Shown: piece by piece, positions 36,062-41,640 of the stretch | Layout: each line of letters opens with the position of its first letter | Position numbering within the stretch: position 1 is the first letter of the stretch | Source: Sipunculus nudus | Lineage: Eukaryota; Annelida; Sipuncula; Golfingiida; Sipunculidae | Assembly (NCBI GenBank): GCA_026874595.1 | Contig: CM049318.1 | Span: 49,254,750-49,318,749, forward strand | Direction: 5' to 3' | Length of the DNA stretch: 64,000 nucleotides | Made by a program: the position numbers and the translations under genes | Notes under the pieces: model-generated | What the model saw: the letters and a program-made list of their open reading frames with translations, nothing else | The model's database searches: none | Told to the model about the DNA's origin: nothing

Positions 36062-36226
36062 GGGGGGGGGACAGGAATGCGCAGGTAGGATGTCATTGAC
36101 AGAAGTGATACTACTAATTAATGGTCGTGCTATATTAATAGAGAGAAATATAATATATAGCCTACCTTCCTCTTGAGCCCCGGTCTGGCCTAGAAACAGT
36201 AAACAAGGAACCAGTAACCACAGCAT
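3940..36226 (-). CDS. Secreted six-vWA / three-EGF matrix-type protein (19 coding exons, 1,305 aa)
   Basis: Whole-gene entry. The coding exons in transcript order are 36226-36166, 32129-31858, 30023-29672, 27084-26874, 25804-25744, 25264-24913, 23585-23399, 18273-17993, 17600-17502, 16993-16880, 16176-15855, 14790-14537, 13768-13652, 12826-12636, 8803-8656, 7979-7764, 6523-6410, 5361-4996 and 4139-3940. Every intron begins GT and ends AG, every phase matches, and the sum is 3,918 nt (1,306 codons with TAG). Architecture by residue: signal peptide 1-18; vWA1 about 25-225; vWA2 232-430; vWA3 438-623; EGF1 626-663; vWA4 665-855; EGF2 856-894; vWA5 896-1079; EGF3 1080-1117; vWA6 1119-1304. Proteins of this kind act outside the cell and bind collagen or other matrix ligands through metal-dependent vWA sites; in molluscs several are shell matrix proteins. 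It lacks the matrilin C-terminal coiled coil and any Gly-X-Y region. The exact orthologue is not recognised. 5' UTR exons and transcript start are not seen. Confidence 0.88.
4430..4900. repeat. ATGCAAATGCAAA-rich repeat in intron 18
   Basis: Blocks of AAATGCAAATGCAAA at about 4454-4503 and 4810-4895 in both orientations flank about 300 bp of unique sequence, the same terminal-array layout as the GAGTCC and GTATTC elements. Each ATGCAAAT is a perfect octamer motif. Confidence 0.6.
4946..4992. repeat. (GA)n/(CT)n microsatellite at the exon 18 donor
   Basis: About 23 CT dinucleotides on the plus strand. In transcript sense it is GTAAG followed by (AG)n, so the tract starts within the 5' splice site of intron 18. 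Confidence 0.95.
4996..5361 (-). CDS. Exon 18: most of vWA6 (residues 1118-1239)
   Basis: Acceptor TTTTTGTAG^AA and donor GGAG^GTAAGAGAG, both phase 1; 366 nt, the longest exon. It reads [16 protein letters not shown] (DxSxS at 1130-1134), [20 protein letters not shown] with the MIDAS Thr, and AVILTDGRS. All MIDAS residues are in one exon here. The donor runs straight into a (GA)n microsatellite. Confidence 0.93.
5362..6409 (-). other. Intron 17 (1.0 kb), no recognised feature
   Basis: AT-rich sequence, possibly an old repeat with the block TAGCTGGTC also seen in intron 16 near 6898. No exon is recognised. Confidence 0.4.
6410..6523 (-). CDS. Exon 17: EGF3 (residues 1080-1117)
   Basis: Acceptor TTTTAAAG^GG and donor CTAA^GTAAGT, both phase 1; 114 nt. 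It reads [16 protein letters not shown], then [14 protein letters not shown]: a six-Cys EGF with a VDEC calcium-binding start. The acceptor has a weak pyrimidine tract and reads AAAG, but the frame joins exactly. Confidence 0.92.
7204..7580. repeat. (TA)n microsatellites in intron 16
   Basis: (TA)n at 7204-7256 and 7438-7484, with further TA-rich runs to 7580. The stretch between (7320-7435) carries a TTTAAGCGAGG / GGTGGTCGC motif also seen diverged at 42965-43080. Confidence 0.85.
7764..7979 (-). CDS. Exon 16: end of vWA5 (residues 1008-1079)
   Basis: Acceptor TATCTGCAG^GG and donor GACA^GTAAGT, both phase 1; 216 nt. It reads [20 protein letters not shown] and [18 protein letters not shown], and ends VGNTC. 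Symmetric phases. Confidence 0.92.
8656..8803 (-). CDS. Exon 15: middle of vWA5 (residues 959-1007)
   Basis: Acceptor CATTACAG^GAC, phase 0 in; donor GACG^GTAAAA, phase 1 out. It reads [20 protein letters not shown] with the MIDAS Thr (T974), and closes in FIIMITDG with the MIDAS Asp. Intron 14 before it is 3.8 kb and repeat-rich. Confidence 0.92.
9050..9650 (+). repeat. Diverged about 125-bp tandem repeat with AAGGTCAAGGTCACC
   Basis: Three or four diverged units, each with GTGTTTCAAATTTGA, AAAAGTTA and GAAGATCAAGGTCAAGGTCA-like blocks. It ends in an ACGACGACTGACAACGGACG tail. A weaker continuation lies at 9780-10150. Intronic, non-coding. Confidence 0.75.
10160..11539 (-). other. Part of intron 14, no recognised feature
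   Basis: AT-rich sequence. The stop-free stretch at 10369-10551 has no family resemblance and no splice context. Confidence 0.4.
11540..12008 (-). mobile_element. GAGTCC-rich element, copy B (intron 14)
   Basis: Reverse orientation to copies A, C and D. GGACTCGAAC-type blocks at both ends surround an AT-rich core. Its right end reads GACTCGACTACATCATTG, the inverted form of the family terminus. Confidence 0.7.
12030..12500 (+). repeat. Diverged repeat pair flanking exon 14, left copy (intron 14)
   Basis: Partner of 12960-13400, with the same order and orientation of blocks at roughly 60-70% identity by eye. Confidence 0.55.
12636..12826 (-). CDS. Exon 14: start of vWA5 (residues 895-958)
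   Basis: Acceptor TTTTCAG^CG, phase 1 in; donor ATCAGT^GTAGGT, phase 0 out. It reads [15 protein letters not shown] with an intact DxSxS (906-910), then [12 protein letters not shown] second GT four bases later (GTAG^GTATTT) would be phase 1 and would break the frame with exon 15, so the first is chosen. Confidence 0.9.
12960..13400 (+). repeat. Diverged repeat pair flanking exon 14, right copy (intron 13)
   Basis: Shares with 12030-12500 the ordered blocks GAAAAGTTCYTATAATGC, TAAGGTGGTA and GAAAGGTCACT. Exon 14 lies between the two copies. Confidence 0.55.
13652..13768 (-). CDS. Exon 13: EGF2 (residues 856-894)
   Basis: Acceptor ACTGCAG^AT and donor AGAC^GTGAGT, both phase 1; 117 nt. It reads [17 protein letters not shown], then [13 protein letters not shown]. 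The NVNEC start and central Gly-Gly fit a calcium-binding EGF; the Asn between Cys 3 and 4 expected for hydroxylation is not obvious. Confidence 0.93.
14537..14790 (-). CDS. Exon 12: second part of vWA4 (residues 771-855)
   Basis: Acceptor GGTTGTAG^T, phase 2 in; donor AACA^GTAAGT, phase 1 out. It contains VVLMIDGR with the MIDAS Asp, then [20 protein letters not shown] and a closing helix ending SIC. The sequence opposite it on the plus strand is open by chance and is not a gene. Confidence 0.92.
14791..15599 (-). other. Most of intron 11, no recognised feature
   Basis: AT-rich. Nothing is recognised apart from the SINE-like repeat that follows to the right. Confidence 0.4.
15600..15840 (+). 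repeat. SINE-like repeat, copy 2 (intron 11)
   Basis: Shares GACTGGCCCAGTCGATG, ACGGCTCTCT and CTATCGGTACAT with 3590-3830. TGGCCCAGTCGATG resembles a pol III A box, so a tRNA-derived SINE is possible; no clear B box. Confidence 0.55.
15855..16176 (-). CDS. Exon 11: first part of vWA4 (residues 664-771)
   Basis: Acceptor AATTTACAG^CG, phase 1 in; donor CCCAG^GTAGGA, phase 2 out. It reads [16 protein letters not shown] (DxSxS at 676-680) and [10 protein letters not shown]. The MIDAS Thr position is Ser ([10 protein letters not shown]747), a conservative change. One sequon (NTS). Confidence 0.92.
16275..16790 (+). repeat. Dispersed repeat family R2 (GGAGGGTATGCG), intron 10 copy
   Basis: Order of blocks: GGGAGGGTATGCGTTTATCC, a GT-rich run, ACGGAATCTCATGTAATTTT, CATCAAGGAATATTCAC and AGAATGCAG. 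The same order is seen at 45530, 53600 and 56350, and reversed at 59590-59850 and 61740-61835. No coding capacity. Confidence 0.7.
16880..16993 (-). CDS. Exon 10: EGF1 (residues 626-663)
   Basis: Acceptor TTTCAG^GT and donor TCAC^GTGAGT, both phase 1; 114 nt, one complete module. Six cysteines are in EGF spacing: [14 protein letters not shown], then [14 protein letters not shown]. It lacks the D/N-x-D/N-E start of calcium-binding EGFs, unlike EGF2 and EGF3. Confidence 0.92.
17502..17600 (-). CDS. Exon 9: last helix of vWA3 (residues 593-625)
   Basis: Acceptor ATTTTCAG^CT and donor ACAG^GTAATG, both phase 1; 99 nt. It encodes [14 protein letters not shown], then [17 protein letters not shown], the closing helix and terminal Cys of vWA3. 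It is symmetric (1-1), so skipping would keep frame but delete the end of the domain. Confidence 0.88.
17993..18273 (-). CDS. Exon 8: middle of vWA3 (residues 499-592)
   Basis: Acceptor TTTCAATAG^A, phase 2 in; donor AACT^GTAAGT, phase 1 out. The MIDAS Thr is in [11 protein letters not shown] (T521) and the Asp in AVIMTDGN (D554). It ends in [13 protein letters not shown], the usual vWA beta-strand before the last helix. It is separated from exon 7 by the longest intron of the gene (5.1 kb), which contains the LTR element. Confidence 0.92.
18274..19179 (-). other. Part of intron 7, no recognised feature
   Basis: AT-rich sequence next to exon 8. I see no exon, RNA gene or clear repeat. Confidence 0.4.
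19180..19600 (+). repeat. Dispersed repeat family R1, copy 1
   Basis: Shares AACATAAACACAGC, CATCGCCCGG-like and CCTCCGGTCACGC blocks with 61405-61500 and 63605-63900. Non-coding; class unknown. Confidence 0.6.
19885..20356 (+). mobile_element. GAGTCC-rich element, copy C (intron 7)
   Basis: Both ends are rich in GAGTCC/GACTCG; the core is AT-rich with AAATTATCACGTGTGTTTTA. It starts CAGTGACGTAGTCGAG and ends CTCGAGTACTGCATCATTG, which are imperfect inverted termini. Same family as the copies near 2607, 11540 and 50721. Confidence 0.7.
20771..20884. repeat. 53-bp minisatellite, left part
   Basis: Two copies of a 53-bp unit including ACCTTGATTCATCTTCATAC and GTGACATGACCAC. It ends exactly where the LTR element starts. 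Confidence 0.85.
20885..22720 (+). mobile_element. Decayed Ty3/gypsy-type LTR element
   Basis: A complete 3' LTR spans 22012-22720 (TGTTAC...TGTTACA) after a polypurine tract AGGAGGGGGAG. A partial 5' LTR spans 20885-21097 and is about 95% alike over its length. Between them is only the end of pol. The 5' LTR breaks off at about 21098 directly into pol, so most of the LTR, gag, protease and most of RT have been deleted. Inserted inside the 53-bp minisatellite. Confidence 0.88.
21098..21878 (+). pseudogene. Reverse transcriptase / RNase H remnant of the LTR element
   Basis: The reading begins with the RT segment containing VTFLGHIV, then [16 protein letters not shown] and the RNase H start, ending at [12 protein letters not shown]. 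This is the RT-RNase H order of gypsy elements. It is broken by frame changes near 21255 and 21530 and by in-frame stops near 21699 and 21788. Integrase is absent. Non-functional. Confidence 0.85.
22797..22985. repeat. 53-bp minisatellite, right part
   Basis: Three and a third copies of the same 53-bp unit, 76 bp beyond the 3' LTR. The last copy runs into the MITE at 22974. Confidence 0.85.
22974..23319. mobile_element. MITE with 14-bp perfect terminal inverted repeats (intron 7)
   Basis: TTGATTCCGCGACC at 22974-22987 is matched exactly by its reverse complement at 23306-23319. It is 346 bp, has no coding capacity and abuts the 53-bp minisatellite. Confidence 0.7.
23399..23585 (-). CDS. Exon 7: start of vWA3 (residues 437-499)
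   Basis: Acceptor CCTTTTAG^TG, phase 1 in; donor AACAG^GTGAGT, phase 2 out. It reads [16 protein letters not shown], with an intact DxSxS at 449-453, then [10 protein letters not shown]. Sequons are NAT and NLT. The phase-2 exit falls at the same point of the fold as the exit of exon 4. Confidence 0.92.
23586..24912 (-). other. Intron 6 (1.3 kb) with TAC-repeat and a SINE-like stretch
   Basis: Contains a (TAC/ACT)n run at 24171-24258. At 24560-24720 there is a tRNA-derived SINE candidate with a B-box-like GTGAGTTCGAATC at 24609. A CTCF-like CCACCAGGGGCCGC lies at 23729. No exon is recognised. Confidence 0.5.
24913..25264 (-). CDS. Exon 6: end of vWA2 (residues 320-436)
   Basis: Acceptor TTCGTCAG^GGA, phase 0 in; donor TACA^GTAAGT, phase 1 out. 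It carries the MIDAS Thr in [11 protein letters not shown] (T324) and the third MIDAS Asp in VFISDGFP (D355), so vWA2 should bind metal. N-glycosylation sequons are NVT, NQT, NLS and NIT. Its last Cys is in SSEPC. Confidence 0.93.
25744..25804 (-). CDS. Exon 5: 61-nt small exon of vWA2 (residues 299-319)
   Basis: Acceptor GGTTTAG^A, phase 2 in; donor CCG^GTAAGTGTG, phase 0 out. It adds 20 codons, reading [20 protein letters not shown]. It is accepted because the flanking exons are phase-incompatible without it, and because it supplies a CX4C pair at the same place as the CKDKTC of vWA1. It then joins directly to the [10 protein letters not shown] motif of exon 6. The strong donor and the exact frame repair support it. 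Confidence 0.85.
26547..26798. mobile_element. MITE with 31-bp terminal inverted repeats (intron 4)
   Basis: The ends 26547-26577 (starting ACTAATTAAACTTGG) and 26768-26798 are inverted repeats with one mismatch in 31. It is 252 bp with no coding capacity and lies 76 bp from exon 4. No convincing target duplication. Confidence 0.8.
26874..27084 (-). CDS. Exon 4: start of vWA2 (residues 229-298)
   Basis: Acceptor AAATCCAG^CT, phase 1 in; donor AACGA^GTGAGG, phase 2 out. It reads [17 protein letters not shown], with a complete DxSxS MIDAS at 242-246, and continues to [10 protein letters not shown]. By itself it stops short of the MIDAS Thr loop. The missing stretch is supplied by the 61-nt exon 5. 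Confidence 0.9.
27793..27918. repeat. 38-bp minisatellite, left half
   Basis: About 3.5 copies of a unit containing TTAACATGTTTGTTTCACTT followed by TATAAAGATGTAC. The array continues at 29475 beyond the inserted element. Confidence 0.85.
27919..29474. mobile_element. GTATTC-rich element inserted in a 38-bp minisatellite (intron 3)
   Basis: Starts ACATGGGGTATTCG and ends CGACCCATGT, giving short inverted ends (ACATGGG). Just inside each end are runs of GTATTC/GAATAC (27925-28045 and 29330-29465). The interior has a diverged tandem pair (28400-28560 and 28770-28920, sharing AATGAACTTCCT and GCCCTGACAGGG) and a GGTACAGG-rich stretch (28970-29110). No coding capacity. It interrupts one 38-bp minisatellite, half of which lies on each side. 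Confidence 0.65.
29475..29620. repeat. 38-bp minisatellite, right half
   Basis: About four copies of the same unit as 27793-27918, starting ATGTTTGTCACAC and ending just before exon 3. Confidence 0.85.
29672..30023 (-). CDS. Exon 3: C-terminal half of vWA1 (residues 112-228)
   Basis: Acceptor TTTATTCCAG^TCG, phase 0 in; donor GCAT^GTGAGT, phase 1 out. The conserved strand reads IIIVSDGG (D145). The MIDAS Thr expected near residues 115-117 is missing (RRSD instead). A Cys in PTNYC closes the domain. About 14 further residues ([11 protein letters not shown]...) link to vWA2. Confidence 0.9.
30024..31857 (-). other. Intron 2 (1.8 kb), no recognised feature
   Basis: AT-rich unique sequence between the two vWA1 exons. 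I see no repeat family, RNA gene or extra exon in it. Confidence 0.5.
31858..32129 (-). CDS. Exon 2: N-terminal half of vWA1 (residues 21-111)
   Basis: Acceptor ATCTGCAG^AT, phase 1 in; donor TCG^GTAATC, phase 0 out. It begins [15 protein letters not shown]. The metal-ion-dependent adhesion site (MIDAS) motif is DVSAN (D36, S38, N40) where the other five domains have DxSGS, so the third ligand is replaced by Asn. It contains a CX4C pair (CKDKTC) near its end, shared in position only with vWA2. Confidence 0.9.
32130..36165 (-). other. Intron 1 (4.0 kb)
   Basis: No exon is recognised. It holds a (GA)n tract at 36012-36058, a 21-bp tandem repeat with ATCGCGTGCGAA (35608-35672), a poly-G run (34752-34772), a (TA)n tract (34187-34242) and otherwise AT-rich unique sequence. 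The stop-free stretch 34413-34838 minus lacks protein-like composition. Confidence 0.6.
36166..36226 (-). CDS. Exon 1: start codon and signal peptide (residues 1-20)
   Basis: It encodes a short hydrophobic leader, [18 protein letters not shown], then two acidic residues. Signal peptidase cleavage is likely after TGA. It ends in phase 1 at a donor GAAG^GTAGGC, and the split codon joins exon 2 to read Asp-Arg-Arg-Leu-Cys. An upstream in-frame ATG at 36262 would add 12 residues (MAPWLLFILQGA), but those lie wholly in the adjacent 48-bp repeat. Six bases before the chosen ATG is an acceptor-like TATATTACAG^G (36233/36232), so a non-coding upstream exon may splice here. The first 12 codons match the minisatellite unit; the last eight do not. 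Confidence 0.72.
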
Positions 36227-38533
36227 AGCGCCCTGTAATATAAACAGTAACCAAGGTGCCATTAATCACAACATAGCGCCCAGTAATACATACAGGAAAC
36301 AAGATGCCATTAATCACAACATAGCGCCCAGTAATACATACAGGAAACAAGATGCCATTAATCACAACATAGCGCCCTGTAATATAAACAGTAAACAAGG
36401 TACTATTAGCCACAGCATACGCATATAAACATTAAACAAAGTACCAGTATCAACAGCATAGCGCTATGTAATATTAACAGTACACCAGGTACCATTAACC
36501 ACAGCTTAGCGCAATGTAATATAAACAGTAAATAAGGTACAATTAACCAAACGATAGCGCCCACTTAAACAGTAATGTAAACAGAAGACAAGGTACCATT
36601 AACCACAGCATAGCGCCCTGTAATATAAACAATAAACAAGGTATCTTATAAGCCAAAGCATACGGCCCTGTAATATAAACAATAAACAAGGTTCCATTAA
36701 CCGCAGCATAGCGCCCTGTAATTTAAACAATAAACGAGGTACTATTAACCACAGCATAGCGCCCTGTAATTTAAACAGTAAACAAGGTTCCATTAACCGC
36801 AGCATAGCACCCTGTAATATAACAATAAACGAGGTACTATTAACCACAGCATAGCGCCCTGTAATTTAAACAATAAACGAGGTACTATTAACCACAGCAT
36901 AGCGCCCTGTAATGTAAACAGTAAACAAGGTTCCATTAACCGCAGCATAGCACCCTGTAATATAACAATAAACGAGGTACTATTAACCACAGCATAGCGC
37001 CCTGTAATTTAAACAATAAACGAGGTACTATTAACCACAGCATAGCGCCCTGTAATGTAAACAGTAAACAAGGTTCCATTAACCGCAGCATAGCACCCTG
37101 TAATATAACAATAAACGAGGTTCTATTAACCACAGCATAGCGCCCGGTATTATAAACAATAAACGAGGTACTATTAACCACAGCATAGCGCCCTGTTATA
37201 TAAACAATAAACAAGGTATCATTAACAACAGCATAGCGCCCTGTAATATAAACAATAACATGTATCATTAACAACAGCATAGCGCCCTGTAATATAAACA
37301 ATAAACGAGGTACTATTAACCACAGCATAGCACCCTGTAATATAAACAATAAACGAGGTACTATATATTAACCACAGCATAGCGCCCTGTAATATAAACA
37401 ATAAACGAGGTACTATTAACCACAGCATAGCGCCCTGTAATATAAACAATAAACAAGGTATCATTAACAACAGTATAGCGCCCTGTAATATTAACAATAA
37501 ACGAGGTACTATTAACCACAGCATGGCGCCCTGTAATATAAACAATAAACAAGGTATCATTAACAACAGCATAGCGCCCTGTAATATTAACAATAAACAA
37601 GGTATCATTAACAACAGCATAGCGCCCTGTAATATAAACAATAAACAAGGTATCATTAACAACAGCATAGCGCCCGGTAATATAAACAATAAACAAGGTA
37701 TCATTAACAACATCATAGCGCCCTGTAATATTAACAATAAACGAGGTACTATTAACCACAGCATGGCGCCCTGTAATATAAACAATAAACGAGGTACTAT
37801 TAACCACAGCATAGCGCCCTGTAATATAAACAATAAACGAGGTACTATTAACCACAGCATAGCGCCCTGTAATATAAACAATAAACAAGGTATCATTAAC
37901 AACAGTATAGCGCCCTGTAATATTAACAATAAACGAGGTACTATTAACTACAGCATAGCGCCCTGTAATATAAAGAGTAAACAAGGTATCATTAACAACA
38001 GCATAGCGCCCTGTAATATTAACAATAAACGAGGTACTATTAACTACAGCATAGCACCCTGTAATATAAACAGTAAATAAGGTTCCATTAACCATAGCAT
38101 AGCGCCTTGCAATATAAACAGCAAACAAGGTATCATTAACAACAGCATAGCGCCCTGTAATATAAACAATAAACAAGGTATCATTAACAACAGCATAGCG
38201 CCCTGTAATATTAACAATAAACAAGGTATCATTAACAACAGCATAGCGCCCTGTAATATTAACAATAAACGAGGTACTATTAACTACAGTATAGCGCCCT
38301 GTAATATAAACAGTAGCAAGGTTCCATTAACCATAGCATAGCGCCCTGTAATATAACAATAAACAAGGTTCCATTAACCATAGCATAGCGCCTTGCAATA
38401 TAAACAGCAAACAAGGTATCATTAACCACTGCATAGTGCTCTGTAATATAAACAACAGACAAGGTACCAGTGATAACAGCATAGATCCCTGTAATATATA
38501 GTACCAGTAACCACATCATAGTGCAGTGTAACA
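36190..38533. repeat. 48-bp minisatellite array (about 49 units) over the start exon
   Basis: Tandem units of 48 bp (occasionally 47), with plus-strand core ATAGCGCCCTGTAATATAAA, then CAATAAACAAGGTATCATTA. Copies differ by a few bases. A 143-bp higher-order repeat of three units, one shortened to 47 bp, recurs at 36786-36928 and 36929-37071. Read on the minus strand, each unit holds TATATTACAG, then GGCGCT and ATGCTGTGG: the same acceptor, start codon and hydrophobic codons as exon 1. Because 48 is a multiple of three, long stop-free frames appear on both strands (such as 37361-38224 minus); I treat these as by-products, not genes. Confidence 0.95.
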
Positions 38534-39354
38534 TGGAGCCAAATGAATACAAACATGTAAACATTGAGTGTTACATAAACGCATATATGATTTGTATATG
38601 AAGTTATCGTGAAAGGATAGAACATAGATAAACATTCATGTGAGTTATTTGAGGTGTTCAAGGTTGACGAATGATTTAATGGTTTAGAGAGACTTGTGTA
38701 CTTTGTCGAATATTTAAACAATCACAAGTAATACAAAAAATTGAATTACATTGATATATTAAATTATTCATTCAATCTTTTGTTTGATCACTTGTCTGTT
38801 TGGGTTGATGCTGAACAAGATATCTCACAATGTTATTTACTGATTCCTTGGATTTGTGGAACAACTGGACTTAAACTACCAAGATTTGATTGAAATCTGG
38901 GTTATGCTCAAAGATATGTGTTAATAAATCCTGTGAGTTGAAGGATCTTATAAGCTGGAGAGAAGATTCAAATTTTAAAAGCTGGACCTAAATGTTAATA
39001 TATTATGTATTAAAAAGACAAAAAAAAGAGAAATGTATATTTAACACTAGTCCCTTCCAATAAAATGCACCCATCGTTTTTAGAAGACGCTTCATAATGA
39101 AAAATAATCTAGAAGATCATGCTAAAAAAGGATTGTCTTTTCACAGACTAACATTTAGAAAGACTATCAGTATGATGAAAAAAGAATTATTAATAAATAT
39201 TTCATGGCCTCATAATATTACGCCATTGTCAATTACAGGACAAAAACATGAAAGTTATACTTTTAAACTGTTAACAATTTGCAGCCGTTTGTGAAACGGA
39301 TTATTAGCTCTATGACTGAAAGTCATCTGAGCTATAGCGATCACTCACGTCCGT
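38534..39354. other. Gene-free stretch upstream of the minisatellite
   Basis: AT-rich. It could contain the promoter or a non-coding first exon of the vWA gene, but I see no TATA box or exon that I can support. Confidence 0.35.
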
Positions 39355-40055
39355 CGTCCGTCCAGCCGGTCGTCCGGCCGTTAACAGGGCACAAATCATA
39401 ACCACTGAACCTGGAATCTTCCAACTTAATATCCTGGGAGGTACATGAGAAATCTCCTTGGAAACCTGAAATTAGGTCTCTGTTACCCATATTCTCCGAG
39501 CTATGGGTCTCGAAATTTCCCCCAGAATAATAAAAAAAATTGATACAAAAGATCAAGTAGCTGTTTAACTACTGCATTGATCACCATGATTCTCTGCATG
39601 AATATTGATCATCGAGTGTTCCATCAGTTCCTGCAAACTGGTGGCGCCACCTGTATTTTTTCCAATTTTTTTCGAATTTTTTTTATCTATTTTTGAAACC
39701 TTCGAAGAAGCTATCATCTGTTAACAGGGCACAAATCGTAACCACTGGACCTCTAATTTTCTTACTTGACACCAAGGAAGGTCCATGAAAAGTCTCTCTG
39801 GTAACCTGAAATTAGATTTCTGTTACCCATATCCTCCCAGCTATGGGGCTCGTAAGTACCCCTCAGAATAATAAAAAATATGATTCAAAAGCTCCAGTAT
39901 CTGAATAACTGATGCACTGGTGGCCATGATTTTTCTCATGCGTTTTGATCATGAAGTGTTTCATCAGTTCCTGCAGACTGGTGGCACTACCTGTATTTTT
40001 TCCAAAGTTTTACACATTTTTCTATTTATGAGATCTTCAAATGAAGTGGTCATCT
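39355..40055 (+). repeat. Dispersed repeat family R3, tandem copies 2 and 3
   Basis: Two units of about 355 bp (from about 39375 and 39720), each with TTAACAGGGCACAAATC, ACCTGAAATTAG, TTCTGTTACCCATAT and TCATCAGTTCCTGCA, about 80% alike. Confidence 0.8.
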
Positions 40056-40159
40056 GTCCAAAAGCCCACTTAAACCAATTTCTTAGGATTCTTCACAAAA
40101 TTCATGATTTTTTTTCGCACTCTCGCTGTCATTTTGCTCATTGTTCAACATTCCTTGAA

Positions 40160-40410
40160 TTCAGCTGAGCGTCATGGTCCATGGGCCACGGGAGAAATGT
40201 GGCTTCCACAGATAGAGAGAAATACAACTCCCATTCAAGCAAAGTAAAGGAGCCTATAGACAGTGGAGAGATAAAACGCTCAGCGTTCTCCGCTGGCGAC
40301 CAGGGTACGACCTCAGGCGTGGTTATGCTAAGAGAGGGTTGTAGTGGCCCGCCAAAGCTTGGTGGTTTTACTCAGGGTTCTCCGGTTTCCCCCACTCTAG
40401 AAATTACAGA
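40160..40410 (+). repeat. SINE-like repeat with TTCTCCGGTTTCCCCCAC end
   Basis: The 3' part CAGGGTTCTCCGGTTTCCCC resembles the conserved region of tRNA-derived SINEs seen in many invertebrates. The related inverse motif GGAGAAAACCGG is at 54598. Confidence 0.5.
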
Positions 40411-41299
40411 ACGCCACTACTTTAGCCATAGAGTACGTTTAGTATTTGTTATATCAACCATGTAAACAATCTATGTAAAATATATAATGTTTAAAGCATC
40501 TTTTATAAGTATCTATGCATGTCGTAGGTAAATAAATTCACAATACTAATCCTGTCCAGGTAAACTAAATGACGTACACATACATAATGATCGAGGGACT
40601 TAAGGTAACTGCTTCAACTGCTTCGTGTGTGGTCCATGTGAAATACGTTCCACACAATACCAAATCCCCGTACAATTCAAAGATGTTCAATATGTAGTGT
40701 TCGTTTCAGGTCGTAATGTATTATTAACTGTCCACCATTAACGAGGGTTGATTAATGATCTGTCACTGCCTGTATGTTTAGACGTGGTTCTGCAAAGATT
40801 TCTTCTGATGGCGACGCACTTGTATAATATTCTATCTACCATACATGCATGAGGAATGGGGTTAATGATCGCATTGTTAAGTATAATAAAGGAAGTCAGT
40901 TTTCATAGAGAGATACATTGTGTCTCATTTCAGTTGGCCCACAGATCCTTATCCTTTTCATTCTTATATTTAGCAAAAATCTCGTCAGGAATACAAACCT
41001 GTTTTGATTTTATGGTTGTGTAACACCTAACAACATTAGCCCAAATGAATCTTCATAGGAGTAGACAGATTTAGCTGTCATTGTCATATTGATATAATGT
41101 GCCACCTTTCCTGCAGATAAAATGCGATACCTTTCGCTATCATTGTATTGACATCAGTCGTGGGACCATGGTCAAAAACCTCACTAGTTTGTTACACAAT
41201 GAAGTAATGGCATTATAGTGACGTTTTAACGAATTTTTCAGTAAAAAATATATAAGAAATTTTAAGAGAGCCTTTATTTAGCAGTGACATATACAAGTG
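40411..41299. other. Gene-free stretch, nothing recognised
   Basis: AT-rich unique sequence with no coding signal. Confidence 0.4.
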
Positions 41300-41411
41300 C
41301 AGGGAAATAGGGAAAAGAAGAAAAATAAATATTGAGAAGGAGAGAAAGAAAAGAGAAGAAGAAAGACTAATAGAAGAAAAGAGAAGAAGAAAATAAGGAG
41401 AGAGAACGGAG

Positions 41412-41461
<50 letters not shown>

Positions 41462-41640
41462 GAAGAGAAGGAGAAGAAAGGGAGAAAAGTTGAGAAGTAG
41501 AGAGAAGAGTCAACAGTATAAGAACAGAGAGGGGAGAGAGAGTATGAGAATACTAGAGGAGAGAACAAGAAAGAAAATAGGAAAGTAGAAAAGATAGGGA
41601 AAAGAAAATCAAGAGGTCAACCGTGCTACTAGTAAAGGAC
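41300..41640. repeat. Polypurine tract with (GA)n core
   Basis: About 340 bp almost pure A/G on the plus strand with an uninterrupted (GA)n at 41415-41458. Stop-free frames on the pyrimidine strand are low-complexity artefacts. Confidence 0.9.

Noticed and set aside
3940-36226. Several separate small vWA genes instead of one
   Set aside because: All 18 junctions match in phase and sum to a whole number of codons. Only exon 1 encodes a leader and only exon 19 ends in a stop.
36599-38265. Stop-free frames of up to 287 codons on the minus strand and 185 on the plus strand
   Set aside because: They are read-throughs of a 48-bp repeat (16 codons per unit) and exist in several frames at once. Only the proximal unit has exon context.
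36190-38533. CRISPR-like regular spacing
   Set aside because: Units are contiguous and nearly identical along their whole length, with no unique spacers, and the genome is eukaryotic.
41278-41568. Ser/Leu/Phe-rich open frame on the minus strand
   Set aside because: Product of the polypurine tract and (GA)n.
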